DNA from: JAHJQZ01 sp963667595
Lineage (GTDB): Bacteria; Pseudomonadota; Alphaproteobacteria; Rhizobiales; Devosiaceae
Direction of reading: 5' to 3'
DNA length: 64,000 nt
Assembly: GCA_963667595.2 (NCBI GenBank)
Contig: CAXXWD010000010.1
Location: forward strand, 186,001 to 250,000
This document shows, one piece after another, positions 18,116-26,291 of this stretch. How positions within the stretch are numbered: position 1 is the stretch's first letter; the number at the start of each line of letters is the position of its first letter. The position numbers and the translations under genes were made by a program. A model generated the notes under the pieces. That model ran no database searches. It saw only the letters and a program-made list of their open reading frames with translations, and was not told the DNA's origin.

Positions 18116-19441
18116 CTACTTCAACAGCTTTTCCATGCCTTTGGTAACGGCGGAAAGCGCTTCGTCAAGCGTCTCCTGGCCGGTCCAGTAGCCGGTGAAA
18201 TGCTGCGCCTGCAGTTCATAGACGCTCAGTGCGTTGGCGCTGGTCGCCCCGGTCATGACGTAGCCGTACTTACTGGCGAACTCGCCGAGCTGCACCAGAT
18301 CGGGGCGCTCGTCGGCGATCTTGGCGACGACTTCCGGCGTCAGGGCCGGCGCACCGCTATTGGCGGCGTAGGCAAGCGCTGCGTCCTCGGTCGAGAGCCA
18401 TTTCAAGAAGCTCAGGGCCCCGTCCTTGTTGGGCGCATTCTTGTTCAGCCCGTAGCCGAGACCGTGGATGTGCGTGGCCCGTCCCTTGTCGCCGGCGGGC
18501 GGCGCGATGATCGTCACATTGCCGGCTATGGCAGGCGCGGTCTCGGGATTGGTCACATCGCCGGCCGCCGCGTTCCATTGCAGCATGGTTGCGACCTGCC
18601 CGGAAACGAAGGCGGCATTGGATTCGGCAAACTCGTAGGAGGTCGAATCCGCTGGCGTCGCGCCCGCGTCATAGAGCATCTTGTAGAGCTTCAACCCGCG
18701 GCGATAGGCATCGGAATCGACCGTGATGTTGCCCTCGTCGTCCATCCAGTCACCGCCATAGGAACGCGCGGTGGACTGCCAGACCATCATGTTGAACAGA
18801 AGATTCTGCATCTGCAGAACCGTGCCGTAACGCGTCGGGCTGGCCGGATTGATCGATTTGGTGAAGTAAAGCGCCGTCGCGGCGTAATCATCCCAGGTCC
18901 AGGTGTCGGGATCCTTGGGCGCAAGACGCTTGCCCAGATATTTCTCCGAGATATCGCCATAGGTTTCGGCTGCCGACGCGTTATTGAGCAAGGCGTCGAT
19001 CAGGTCGTTGCGATAGTACATGAAGTGCAGCGACAGATCCGTCGGCACACCATATTGCTGGCCTTCATACTGCATGGTCGACAACACGGAGCTGCCGTAA
19101 ACGGTCTCGGCTTCGTCCGACAGAGTGACCGGATCCATGAAGGGCGCGTAACGGCCGATGGAGTAGGTGGCCAAAAGGTTCAGATCGAAGGCGTCGGTGC
19201 CGGCGGCCAGATCGGCCTGCAGCTTGTCCCAGAAGCCGTCACGGGCAAAAAACAGGACCTCGACCTTGTCCTTGTCGGCGACGCTTTCCTGGGCATTGTA
19301 GATTTCGACGGCAGCCCTGAGCGCGGTCTCTTCCGGTCCACCCGGCCAGCCGAGAACGGTGACGGCGGCCTGAGCCGCGGCGATAGGTGCCGCAGATGCG
19401 ACGAGCCCGATGGCAAGAGCCTTGAGCAGGTGTCTAGGCAT
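18116..19441 (-). CDS. sugar ABC transporter substrate-binding protein
   Basis: A 441-residue periplasmic binding protein of the extracellular solute-binding family 1. The signal peptide is MPRHLLKALAIGLVASAAP, cleaved after AAAQA. The mature protein starts with VTVLGWPGG and shows the family's pattern of two lobes, with NAAFVSGQVATMLQWNAA in the second half and a C-terminal LDEALSAVTKGMEKLLK helix. The start codon at 19441 overlaps the last codons of the ROK kinase gene by eight bases and has GGGAG at the right distance. It delivers sugar to the two permeases downstream. Ligand not identifiable from sequence. Confidence 0.92.
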   Translation of the reverse strand: MPRHLLKALAIGLVASAAPIAAAQAAVTVLGWPGGPEETALRAAVEIYNAQESVADKDKVEVLFFARDGFWDKLQADLAAGTDAFDLNLLATYSIGRYAPFMDPVTLSDEAETVYGSSVLSTMQYEGQQYGVPTDLSLHFMYYRNDLIDALLNNASAAETYGDISEKYLGKRLAPKDPDTWTWDDYAATALYFTKSINPASPTRYGTVLQMQNLLFNMMVWQSTARSYGGDWMDDEGNITVDSDAYRRGLKLYKMLYDAGATPADSTSYEFAESNAAFVSGQVATMLQWNAAAGDVTNPETAPAIAGNVTIIAPPAGDKGRATHIHGLGYGLNKNAPNKDGALSFLKWLSTEDAALAYAANSGAPALTPEVVAKIADERPDLVQLGEFASKYGYVMTGATSANALSVYELQAQHFTGYWTGQETLDEALSAVTKGMEKLLK

Positions 19442-20333
19442 GGTTGTCTCCCTTTTTTGATGACGAGTTCTTTGCAGCAGACAAGGCGAGCTGGGCGACG
19501 CCCACGATGCCCGCCTGGGCTCCGAGCTGTGCCGCAACCAGTTGCGGTCGTTGGCGCTGCGGCAAATCGGAAAGTGCGTGTTCGAGCCGGGCGATGAAGC
19601 CCGTGGCAAGGCCGATGGAACCGCCGATGACAATTCGCTCCGGCGCCAGCGCAAGCTGGATATTGGCGCAGGCGGTGGCGATACGGCGGGCAGAAAGGGC
19701 GCATATCTCTTCCGCCCAGGTCTGCTTATTCATGGCGGCTTCGAATACGCCGCGCGCATCGGTGTCATGTCCCTTGGCGCGTGCGGTCTCGGCGATCCAG
19801 CGCCCGGTAGCCACGCTTTCGAAGGGGGCGCTTGTCGGCGTTTCGCTGTGAAATTGCCCGAAATGACCGGCCAGCCCCGTCAGCAGGCGATCATTGACCA
19901 CCACGCCGCCGCCCATGCCGGTCGAAATCGTCAGGAACACGCAAGTGTGCGTGTCCCGCCCGGCGCCTTTGGTGAATTCGCCCCAGGCTGCAGCTTGTGC
20001 ATCGTTGACGGCGCGTGCCGGTTTGCCGGTCAATTCGGTCAGTGTCGCCGCCAACGGATAGTCAGGGGGGATCGTAAGTGTCTTGAGATTGAGTGCGGAC
20101 CAGATCCCATCGTCGATGAGGCCGGTAACGGCCGCGCCAACCTGGGCGTAGCGCCCCGTCCATGACGGCGCCTTTTGCAGCAAGGCGGCGATCCAGTCAC
20201 GGGGATCGCCATTTGTGGGCGTGGCGATCTGGACGGGATCGACGATCGCGTCATCACTGACAAGAGCGCCAAGAATCTTGGTGCCACCGATATCGATCGC
20301 CAGAACGGTTTCAAAAGGCGACGCACCCGTCAT
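19434..20333 (-). CDS. ROK family sugar kinase, NanK-like
   Basis: A 299-residue ROK-family protein, probably a kinase for N-acetylmannosamine or a similar amino sugar, judged from its NanE-like neighbour. The phosphate-binding motif DIGGTKILGAL is near residue 14, the catalytic Asp lies in AVNDAQAAAWGE, and ISTGMGGGVV forms the second nucleotide loop. Unusually, the zinc site that defines most ROK kinases (a GExGH histidine and a CxCGxxGC cluster) is not there: the region reads GLAGHFGQFH then SETPTSAPFESVATGRW, with no cysteine. The gene sits three bases after the epimerase stop and overlaps the binding-protein start. Confidence 0.85.
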   Translation of the reverse strand: MTGASPFETVLAIDIGGTKILGALVSDDAIVDPVQIATPTNGDPRDWIAALLQKAPSWTGRYAQVGAAVTGLIDDGIWSALNLKTLTIPPDYPLAATLTELTGKPARAVNDAQAAAWGEFTKGAGRDTHTCVFLTISTGMGGGVVVNDRLLTGLAGHFGQFHSETPTSAPFESVATGRWIAETARAKGHDTDARGVFEAAMNKQTWAEEICALSARRIATACANIQLALAPERIVIGGSIGLATGFIARLEHALSDLPQRQRPQLVAAQLGAQAGIVGVAQLALSAAKNSSSKKGDNHA

Positions 20334-20336
20334 GGA

Positions 20337-21026
20337 TCAGCTCCGCTTCTTGCCATCGGGCCAGCCGATGGCGTCGAGATACCAGGACACGATGTGTTCG
20401 GTGCGCGTGATCGCCGAGCCGACAACGACGGCATCGGCACCTGTGGCCAGCGCTGCGGCAGCCTGATCGGGCTGACGGATGAGCCCTTCGGCGATGATGA
20501 AGGCATCGAGTTTGGCCATCTGCCGGATCAGCTCGTAATTGGGCAGGGTTGGCTCCGGACCGGGCCCGACATAGCCCGACAGTGTCGAACCGATGCAATC
20601 GAAACCCAGGGCTTCGGCAGCGCGTGCATCGGCAATATCGGCGCAGTCGGCCATCGCCAGCGCACCCGTTTTGCGCACGGTGGCGAGAATGGTTTCGACG
20701 GGATCGGGGTGCGGGCGCAATGTTGCGTCGAAAGCGACGATATCCGCTCCGGCATCCGCAAGCTGACGTGCCATTTCCGCTTTGGGCGTGATCCTGACGT
20801 CGTAGCCTTCGAGATCGTGCTTGATGATCCCGATCATCGGCGCATCGGTGACGGCGCGTACAGCCTCGACATAGGTGAGCGACTCGATGCGAAGACCTAC
20901 GGCGCCGGCTTCGAGTGCGGCGAGCGCGAAACCTTGAACGCAGGCAACATTGTCCATCGGGCCGCCGGGCACAGGTTGGCAGGAAACGATTAGACCCGAT
21001 TTCAGTTTTTCGAGCAGCGCAATCAC
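20337..21026 (-). CDS. nanE: putative N-acetylmannosamine-6-phosphate 2-epimerase
   Basis: A 229-residue TIM-barrel protein of the NanE family (Pfam NanE). It would convert N-acetylmannosamine-6-phosphate to N-acetylglucosamine-6-phosphate. Family marks are GLIVSCQPVPGGPMDN at the N-terminus, GAVGLRIESL, IGIIKHDLEGYDVRITP with the catalytic Lys, ADIVAFDAT, and the phosphate-binding end GADAVVVGSAITR. GTG at 21026 is chosen because GGAG lies eight bases upstream; GTG at 21035 and longer readings are possible. Together with the ROK kinase it would feed a phosphorylated amino sugar into GlcNAc-6-P catabolism. No sialic acid lyase (NanA) is present, so sialate itself may not be the substrate. Confidence 0.87.
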   Translation of the reverse strand: MIALLEKLKSGLIVSCQPVPGGPMDNVACVQGFALAALEAGAVGLRIESLTYVEAVRAVTDAPMIGIIKHDLEGYDVRITPKAEMARQLADAGADIVAFDATLRPHPDPVETILATVRKTGALAMADCADIADARAAEALGFDCIGSTLSGYVGPGPEPTLPNYELIRQMAKLDAFIIAEGLIRQPDQAAAALATGADAVVVGSAITRTEHIVSWYLDAIGWPDGKKRS

Positions 21027-21080
21027 GTCAGTCACTCCAAGTTCAATGACCAGACGATAGCATCGCAAAAATGGCGCGCA

Positions 21081-21104
21081 ACTGGTTTCTTACTGGTATT
21101 ATCG
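21081..21104. promoter_or_regulatory. candidate GntR operator before nanE
   Basis: Holds ACTGGT (21081-21086) and ACTGGTATTAT (21092-21102). The same 11 bases occur in front of gntR at 21890-21900. Read on the minus strand this gives GATAAT followed by ACCAGT, so it could overlap a promoter -10 for the nanE-kinase-transporter genes. It overlaps the last codons of gntR. Confidence 0.55.
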
Positions 21105-21842
21105 GTGGAGTTCGAGCACGAAGTCGTAGACGTCGCCCCTGTAGCGGGTCTGGGTGAATTCGACGACGCGCTCGTGGTGAAAACACCGCCGCTCCACAAT
21201 CAACAGACTCGCATGCTCTTCTAAATGAAGCCGATCCCTGTCGTCGGATTCAGCCGGTCCGGCCTTCATGCGCTGCACCGCGCGTTCCGGCATCGCTCCG
21301 ACGGCATCGAGCGCGTGATAAAGGGAATCCCCGACCATATCCGGATCGGACAGGATGAAGGAGGGCACGCTCGCCACCTCGAGGGCGATAGGTGTGCCAT
21401 CGGCCGTCCGGACACGCTTGAGCCGCAGGACCGAAGCCATGGGACCGAGACCAAGCGCCATGGCCTCGGCCGATGTCGGATGTACTAACTCCTTTGAAAT
21501 CCAGATGCATCCGGGAGCGAACCCGCGGGAAAGCATGTCCTCGGAAAAGCTCGACAGACGTGCCAGGGATTTTTCCACCCGCGATGTGACTTCGGTTCTG
21601 CTGCCTTGTCGGCGGCGAATGGCGCCGTTCGCGATCAGTGCATCGAGCGCCTTGCGTACGGTGACGCGCGAAATCCCGAGCTGTGTTGCCAGATGGCGTT
21701 CGCTGGGCAAAAGCACCCCGCGCCGGAGCGTCCCGTTGGCAATGAGGTCGTCAATACAGATGACCATCTTGCGATAGAGGGGCTGACCGTCGCCTTTGGC
21801 GAGCGCGCTTGCGAGCGCATTCAAGATTTCTGCTTCATCCAC
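21099..21842 (-). CDS. GntR family transcriptional regulator (HutC/UTRA type)
   Basis: A 247-residue repressor. The N-terminal winged helix (about 20-85) has the GntR signature LLPSERHLATQLGISRVTVRKA. The C-terminal UTRA effector domain (about 105-245) has IWISKELVHP and ends in FTQTRYRGDVYDFVLEL, as in NagR/YvoA regulators that sense phosphorylated amino sugars. GTG at 21842 with AGGGG seven bases upstream is chosen; the reading from 21860 adds a short unlikely extension. It heads the operon for the NanE-like epimerase, ROK kinase and ABC transporter. It probably represses both itself and these genes through the matching sites at 21890-21915 and 21092-21102. Confidence 0.92.
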   Translation of the reverse strand: MDEAEILNALASALAKGDGQPLYRKMVICIDDLIANGTLRRGVLLPSERHLATQLGISRVTVRKALDALIANGAIRRRQGSRTEVTSRVEKSLARLSSFSEDMLSRGFAPGCIWISKELVHPTSAEAMALGLGPMASVLRLKRVRTADGTPIALEVASVPSFILSDPDMVGDSLYHALDAVGAMPERAVQRMKAGPAESDDRDRLHLEEHASLLIVERRCFHHERVVEFTQTRYRGDVYDFVLELHR

Positions 21843-21866
21843 AGCATTTCCCCTTCGCAAAAAAAA

Positions 21867-21917
21867 CCAGATAATGCTTCTGGGTGCTAACTGGTATTAT
21901 AGACATAACACCAGATC
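21867..21917 (-). promoter_or_regulatory. gntR promoter with overlapping operator
   Basis: An inverted repeat with half-sites CTGGTATTAT (21891-21900) and ATAACACCAG (21905-21914), nine of ten positions matching. On the minus strand it contains a perfect -10, TATAAT (21901-21896), so a bound repressor would block the promoter. A third half-site, ACCAG, is at 21867-21871. This fits autoregulation by the GntR protein. Confidence 0.6.
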
Positions 21918-22138
21918 GGGCTAGTCCCCGACCTCGGCGTGCCACTCTTTGGCGTTCCGGGCCCATTGAGGGCGTCCGGAATTGGCCTTCCGCATTTGAA
22001 AAACCCGGATAACCGGAGGCGCGCGAATCCCGGATGGTTCTGCCGTTCGCGCGTAATGCGCGCGGTTGGGACCAAAAGGCAAATCGCCTCATTGCGGAGA
22101 TCGTCGTATGAAAAGGGCAAGGCAGAAGGGGCACCCTC

Positions 22139-22969
22139 ATGATCCAGATCACCACCGTTGTCGAAAACTCTCCGGGAACGCACAACGCGCTCATCGCCGA
22201 ATACGGTCTCAGTTTCTTCATCGATACCGGGCGCGATGCCCTGTTGTTCGACACTGGTCGAACGGGATTGCTGGTGCCCAACGCACTCCGGCTCGCCCTC
22301 GATCTCAAACGGGTGCGGCGGGTCGTCCTGAGCCATGGGCATTTCGATCATTCAGGCGGCATAAGGGCTCTTGTCGAGCAAAACGCGGATTTCGAATTGG
22401 TGACGGGCAAGGGCTTTTTCGAGCCGAAATACGCCACGATGGGTGTGGCCTACGAATATGTGGGCAACGATTTCGACGCTGACTGGCTGTCCGAACACGG
22501 CATCGCCCATCAAAGCGTCGACATGCCGGTCTGGGAGGTGGTGCCGGGCGTTCACGCGCTCACCGATTTCCCGCGCATTCATTCGGACGAGGTCGTCAAT
22601 CCGCGCTTCAAGCTGCGTGTCGATGGCGGCTGGGCCGACGATCCGTTCGCCGACGAGGTGATGCTGGCCGTCGAGACGCCCAAGGGCCTGGTCGCCGTGG
22701 TCGGCTGTTCGCATCCCGGGATCAAGAACATGCTCGATGCCGTTAGCGAGCGTCTGAACCAGCCGATTTATGCCGTCATCGGCGGTACGCATCTCATGGA
22801 GGCCTCTTCCGACCGGATCGGGGTAACGCTGGATTATTTCCGTCAAAAGGACATCAAGATCATCGGGGCATCGCATTGCACCGGATCCGAGGCGGTGGAA
22901 CGCATCCGGCAGGTGTTCGGCGAGCGCTATTACGCGAATAGCACCGGCGCGGCCCTGTTCTTCGACTGA
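22139..22969 (+). CDS. MBL fold metallo-hydrolase (MptA/RFA-P synthase-like)
   Basis: A 276-residue metallo-beta-lactamase-fold protein. The metal motif is VVLSHGHFDHSGG near residue 63, with further ligands in VVGCSHPGIKN and in GGTHLMEAS and IGASHCTG. The overall pattern resembles the group annotated as 7,8-dihydropterin-6-yl-methyl-4-(beta-D-ribofuranosyl)aminobenzene 5'-phosphate synthase-like, which in bacteria has no proven role. No signal peptide. It stands alone between the GntR promoter region and a convergent dehydrogenase, with AAGGGG upstream of the ATG. Substrate unknown. Confidence 0.85.
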   Translation: MIQITTVVENSPGTHNALIAEYGLSFFIDTGRDALLFDTGRTGLLVPNALRLALDLKRVRRVVLSHGHFDHSGGIRALVEQNADFELVTGKGFFEPKYATMGVAYEYVGNDFDADWLSEHGIAHQSVDMPVWEVVPGVHALTDFPRIHSDEVVNPRFKLRVDGGWADDPFADEVMLAVETPKGLVAVVGCSHPGIKNMLDAVSERLNQPIYAVIGGTHLMEASSDRIGVTLDYFRQKDIKIIGASHCTGSEAVERIRQVFGERYYANSTGAALFFD

Positions 22970-22989
22970 AGCGTCGGGCGACGAAATGG

Positions 22990-23013
22990 TCTCCCCGCAC
23001 GGGCGCGGGGAGA
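22990..23013. terminator. hairpin terminator between convergent genes
   Basis: Nine-base perfect arms TCTCCCCGC (22990-22998) and GCGGGGAGA (23005-23013) with a short loop, followed by AAA on the plus strand and preceded by few T on the other. It lies between the metallo-hydrolase stop and the convergent dehydrogenase stop. Confidence 0.6.
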
Positions 23014-23035
23014 AAAGGCGTGAACCAGGGCGGCG

Positions 23036-23890
23036 TCAGCTCTTGTATTTGTAGAATCCTTCGCCGCTGAGGACCCCCAGCTTGCCCTTGTCGATGTAGT
23101 TATCCTTGAGATAGGCGGCAAAACGCTGCGACGTCGCATCGCCGTTGAGGGAAATATTGTAGGCGGTGTTCAGCCCGACGGCGTCATAGATCTGGAACGG
23201 CCCGACCGGCGCGCCGGTGGCGATGCGCCAGGTCTTGTCGATGTCCCGCGGTTCGGCAATCCCGTTGGCCACCAGAGCGCCTGCGGCGCCGAGGAAGGGA
23301 ACCAGCAGGGAATTCAGCACATAACCGGGCTGCTCCTTGTGCAGCTCGATCGGCTCCATACCGATGTCGCGGGCAAAATCGACAACCGTCCTGTAGACCT
23401 CCGGCGACGTGCCGGGATGTCCCATGATTTCGGCGGTGTTGTGCGTCCAGATCCTGTTGGCAAAATGTAGCGCGAGAAAACGATCCGGCCGACCCGTCGC
23501 TTCGGCGATGGCGCTCGGCAGAAACGTGGAAGAATTGGTGGCGAACACCGTCTTCGGCGGCGCAACGGAGGCGAGCTTGGTATAGACGTCGCGCTTGATG
23601 TCGATGCGTTCGGGAACGGCTTCGATGACCAGATCGGCTTTCTTCGCGGCTTCGCCCAGATCGGTCGAAAAACTCAGGCGTGCCTGCGCCGCCATGAGAG
23701 CGCCGTCATCGGCGCTCTTGACGTCCTTGGCATAGTGCGTGACCAGGTAATTAATGGTTTTGCGGGCCTTGTCGATCATTTCGTCATTGATGTCGTAGGC
23801 AATGACCGGAAATCCGCGATAGGCGGTTTGAAAGGCAATCTGGGCACCCATAACACCGGTGCCGAGTACCGTGACATTGTGAAAAATCAT
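23036..23890 (-). CDS. 3-hydroxyacyl-CoA dehydrogenase (3-hydroxybutyryl-CoA type)
   Basis: A 284-residue single-function dehydrogenase that oxidises 3-hydroxyacyl-CoA with NAD+. The N-terminal Rossmann motif is VLGTGVMGAQIAFQTA, followed by YDINDE, the acidic adenosine-binding strand. The catalytic His is in ALHFANRIW, reading H-F in the usual place, and Glu in the AEIMGHPGTS segment. The C-terminal 3HCDH domain has NSLLVPFLGAAGALVANGIA, and PVGPFQIYDAVGL is typical. A strong GAGGAGGAG ribosome binding site precedes the ATG at 23890. It is monocistronic and has no beta-oxidation partner nearby, so the chain length preference is open. Confidence 0.92.
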   Translation of the reverse strand: MIFHNVTVLGTGVMGAQIAFQTAYRGFPVIAYDINDEMIDKARKTINYLVTHYAKDVKSADDGALMAAQARLSFSTDLGEAAKKADLVIEAVPERIDIKRDVYTKLASVAPPKTVFATNSSTFLPSAIAEATGRPDRFLALHFANRIWTHNTAEIMGHPGTSPEVYRTVVDFARDIGMEPIELHKEQPGYVLNSLLVPFLGAAGALVANGIAEPRDIDKTWRIATGAPVGPFQIYDAVGLNTAYNISLNGDATSQRFAAYLKDNYIDKGKLGVLSGEGFYKYKS

Positions 23891-24190
23891 TTGCGCTCCT
23901 CCTCAAATCAGTCAGAAGGTACATATATAAATCCATATCTCTGAATTAAAGAACGATCTTATGAATTTTCACTGCACTTCGACTCACCAGCCGACACGAT
24001 GGGGTGTCGCGCTTGTGTCCACGAAGATGAAAAGCAACCTGGAATCACAGAACCGCTTGGAATACTAGAATTTTTTCCCTATTCCCCGCGTGTCGGAATC
24101 GTCATTCTGGCGTGCTAGAGGTTTGACAACCGCCATCGATCGCGATTAGGTCGCGCCGGCGGCCAAAGGGCCGCATGAGGCCGGATTCCA
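23891..24190. other. divergent intergenic region, AT-rich
   Basis: About 300 bases between the divergently read dehydrogenase and cyclotransferase genes. The half next to the dehydrogenase is AT-rich (TATATAAA, AATTAAAG) and probably holds its promoter. On the cyclotransferase side TTGACA at 24122-24127 is a good -35, but the -10 (TTAGGT 17 bases on) is poor. No gene or repeat seen. Confidence 0.4.
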
Positions 24191-24748
24191 ATGTCGCGTT
24201 TCGTCTATTTCGCTTATGGTTCCAACATGTTGACCCAAAGGCTTGCCGCGCGCTGCCCCAGCGCCGAAGTGATCGGACGGGCCGAGGCAACAGGGGTCTA
24301 TGTATCCTATTGCCTGGCCTCCTCGGACGGTTCCGCCAAGGCCGGATTGCGACGGGCGACGGGCAAAACGGCCTGGGGCGTGCTGTTTTCGATCGATCTG
24401 GACGAGAGTGGCGTCCTCGACAGGTTCGAGGGGGCTCCGAAGGTTTACCAAAGGGCACAGATCGATGTCCGTCCCGATGGTTCTGGGGCGCCCGTTTCGG
24501 CCGCAACCTATCTGCCGCAGCCCGGATATATCGTCGAAAACCGGCTGCCTTATGCCTGGTACCGCGCTCTTTGCGCAGGCGGCGCGCGCCAGCACGCTCT
24601 GCCAGAAGGTGCGGTTGCGTTGCTGGCCGCGGGTCAGAACATGAAGATGCCGGTCGGGAGCGTCAGGGCCGTCGAAGGACAGCGGCGCGCACTCAGCGCT
24701 CTCGACGCCGCCGGGATCGCGCTTGACCAAGAGGCACCGGTTTCGTGA
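24191..24748 (+). CDS. gamma-glutamylcyclotransferase family protein
   Basis: A 185-residue protein of the gamma-glutamylcyclotransferase (GGCT-like) fold, which releases 5-oxoproline from gamma-glutamyl amino acids or related amides. The glycine-loop motif is VYFAYGSNMLTQRLAARCP at residues 5-23, and the substrate loop region has AWGVLFSIDLDESGVLDRFEG, in which the Glu (DRFEG) matches the family's catalytic acid position. The C-terminal YIVENRLPYAWYRALCAGG region is also typical. It overlaps the start of pxpB by four bases (GTGA) and heads a cluster that turns 5-oxoproline into glutamate. That context strongly supports a 5-oxoproline-producing activity. The gamma-glutamyl substrate is not known. 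Confidence 0.88.
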   Translation: MSRFVYFAYGSNMLTQRLAARCPSAEVIGRAEATGVYVSYCLASSDGSAKAGLRRATGKTAWGVLFSIDLDESGVLDRFEGAPKVYQRAQIDVRPDGSGAPVSAATYLPQPGYIVENRLPYAWYRALCAGGARQHALPEGAVALLAAGQNMKMPVGSVRAVEGQRRALSALDAAGIALDQEAPVS

Positions 24749-25401
24749 CGCTGATGCCGCTCATCCTGCCGCTGGGCGACAGGTTCTTGCTGATCCGTTT
24801 CGCCGAGTCGCTGGACGATGCGGCCAATCGTCGGGCCATTGCCTTTTCCAGACAGATGGAAACCGAGCCGCCGCCGGGTGTCGAGGAAGTCGTCCCCAAT
24901 CTGATTTCGGTTTTGCTGCGCTACGATCCGGCTCGTATCGGGTTCGAGAAACTGGCCGGTGAGGTGCGCGTGCGCCTGATGCTTTGCGAAAACCAGAGTG
25001 AACCGCACCCGGACAAGGTGCATGACATTTCGGTCCGTTATGGCGGCGGAGAGGGCCCCGATCTCGACTCTGTCGCCGCCGCTTCGGGTCTTGATGCCCC
25101 CGGTTTTATCGCCTGGCACACGGCGCACCCCTTGCGCGTGCTGGCCATCGGGTTTGCCCCCGGTTTCGTCTATTGCGGTTTTCACGAAGGGCTGCCGCTC
25201 CTGCCGCGACGGAACGAGGTGCGCCCGGTCGTGCCGCCGGGAACGATCCTTTTTGCCGCCGGGCAGACGGCGATGACCGCAACCCCGCTCCCGACCGGCT
25301 GGAACGTGATCGGCCGAACGACTTTCCGAGCCTTCGATGCGGCGGCGCAGCCGCCCGTTCGGCTCGCGCCGGGCGACAGTGTGAGGTTCGTTGCCCAATG
25401 A
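24745..25401 (+). CDS. pxpB: 5-oxoprolinase subunit PxpB
   Basis: A 218-residue KipI-family protein (allophanate hydrolase subunit 1 fold). With PxpC and PxpA it forms the ATP-dependent 5-oxoprolinase that makes glutamate. Motifs seen are PLGDRFLLIRF at the N-terminus and the conserved central part VLAIGFAPGFVYCGFHEGLPLLPRR, followed by PPGTILFAAGQTAMTATPLPTGWNVIGRT. The GTG start at 24745 lies inside the cyclotransferase stop (GTGA); ATG at 24754 is an alternative. Its own stop overlaps the pxpC start (ATGA). Confidence 0.92.
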   Translation: MTLMPLILPLGDRFLLIRFAESLDDAANRRAIAFSRQMETEPPPGVEEVVPNLISVLLRYDPARIGFEKLAGEVRVRLMLCENQSEPHPDKVHDISVRYGGGEGPDLDSVAAASGLDAPGFIAWHTAHPLRVLAIGFAPGFVYCGFHEGLPLLPRRNEVRPVVPPGTILFAAGQTAMTATPLPTGWNVIGRTTFRAFDAAAQPPVRLAPGDSVRFVAQ

Positions 25402-26267
25402 CCGTGCTTGCACAATTTCGCATCACCCGCGCCGCACCTCTGAGCACTGTTCAGGATCGGGGCCGTTTCGGCGCCCTGGGGTTCGGCATCGCGGCATCGG
25501 GGCCGATGGACGCGATCGGCTGGGCACAGGCCGGCGGCGGCGAATCGGGACTGGAATTCACCCGCACAGGGCTCGATTTCATGCTTTTGTCCGGAACGAT
25601 CGAGGCGGGATTCGGCGGCGGCGGGTTCGCTCTCAAGGTCAACGGAACGCCGCACCCCTGGCCGACACGATTATCGCTGAAGGCAGGCGACCGCGTTTCG
25701 ATCACGCCCGGCGTCTGGGGCATGTATGGCTATTTGCGGTTTTCCGGCGAGATCGACGTTCCGAACGTCATCGGCAGCCGCGCCACCAACACCATTGCCG
25801 GGCTCGGCGGTTTTGAGGGACGGGCCTTGCGGGCCGGCGACGAGCTGGCCGTCATCATCGCTGAAACAACAATAGAGCCGGTGCCTGCGGAAAAGCCTCC
25901 GGAGAGGGACGTGCCGTTCCGTTTCGTCTGGGGATTGCATGCGGATCTCTTCGAAACATCGATGCGGCGCGACTTCGTGTCCTCTTCCTTTTTCGTCTCG
26001 CATCGGCTGGATCGCATGGGCGTGCGGCTGGAGGATCGGGCGGGTGTTTTTACTCGATCTCAACACCTGTCGCTGGTTTCGGATTCCGTCGTCCCCGGCG
26101 ATATCCAGATTCTCGGGGATGGAACGCCGATCGTGCTGATGCGCGATCATCAGCCGACTGGCGGCTATCCGCGCATTGCGACATTGTTGAGTGCGGAGGT
26201 CAGCCGATTTGCCCAGATCCGGCCAGGAACTGCTATACGGTTCGTACCTGTTTCGCTCACGCGCTGA
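25398..26267 (+). CDS. pxpC: 5-oxoprolinase subunit PxpC
   Basis: A 289-residue KipA-family protein (biotin-dependent carboxylase-like, allophanate hydrolase subunit 2 fold). Family motifs are LSTVQDRGRFGALGFGIAASGPMD near residues 13-36, VSITPGVWGMYGYLRFSGEIDVP, and the C-terminal DRMGVRLE and GDIQILGDGTPIVLMRDHQPTGGYPRIATL. ATG at 25398 is part of an ATGA overlap with pxpB. A longer reading frame starting at 25173 is an artefact of overlap. Confidence 0.93.
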   Translation: MTVLAQFRITRAAPLSTVQDRGRFGALGFGIAASGPMDAIGWAQAGGGESGLEFTRTGLDFMLLSGTIEAGFGGGGFALKVNGTPHPWPTRLSLKAGDRVSITPGVWGMYGYLRFSGEIDVPNVIGSRATNTIAGLGGFEGRALRAGDELAVIIAETTIEPVPAEKPPERDVPFRFVWGLHADLFETSMRRDFVSSSFFVSHRLDRMGVRLEDRAGVFTRSQHLSLVSDSVVPGDIQILGDGTPIVLMRDHQPTGGYPRIATLLSAEVSRFAQIRPGTAIRFVPVSLTR

Positions 26268-26291
26268 GCAGAAGAGTTGAGGGGAAAAGAC

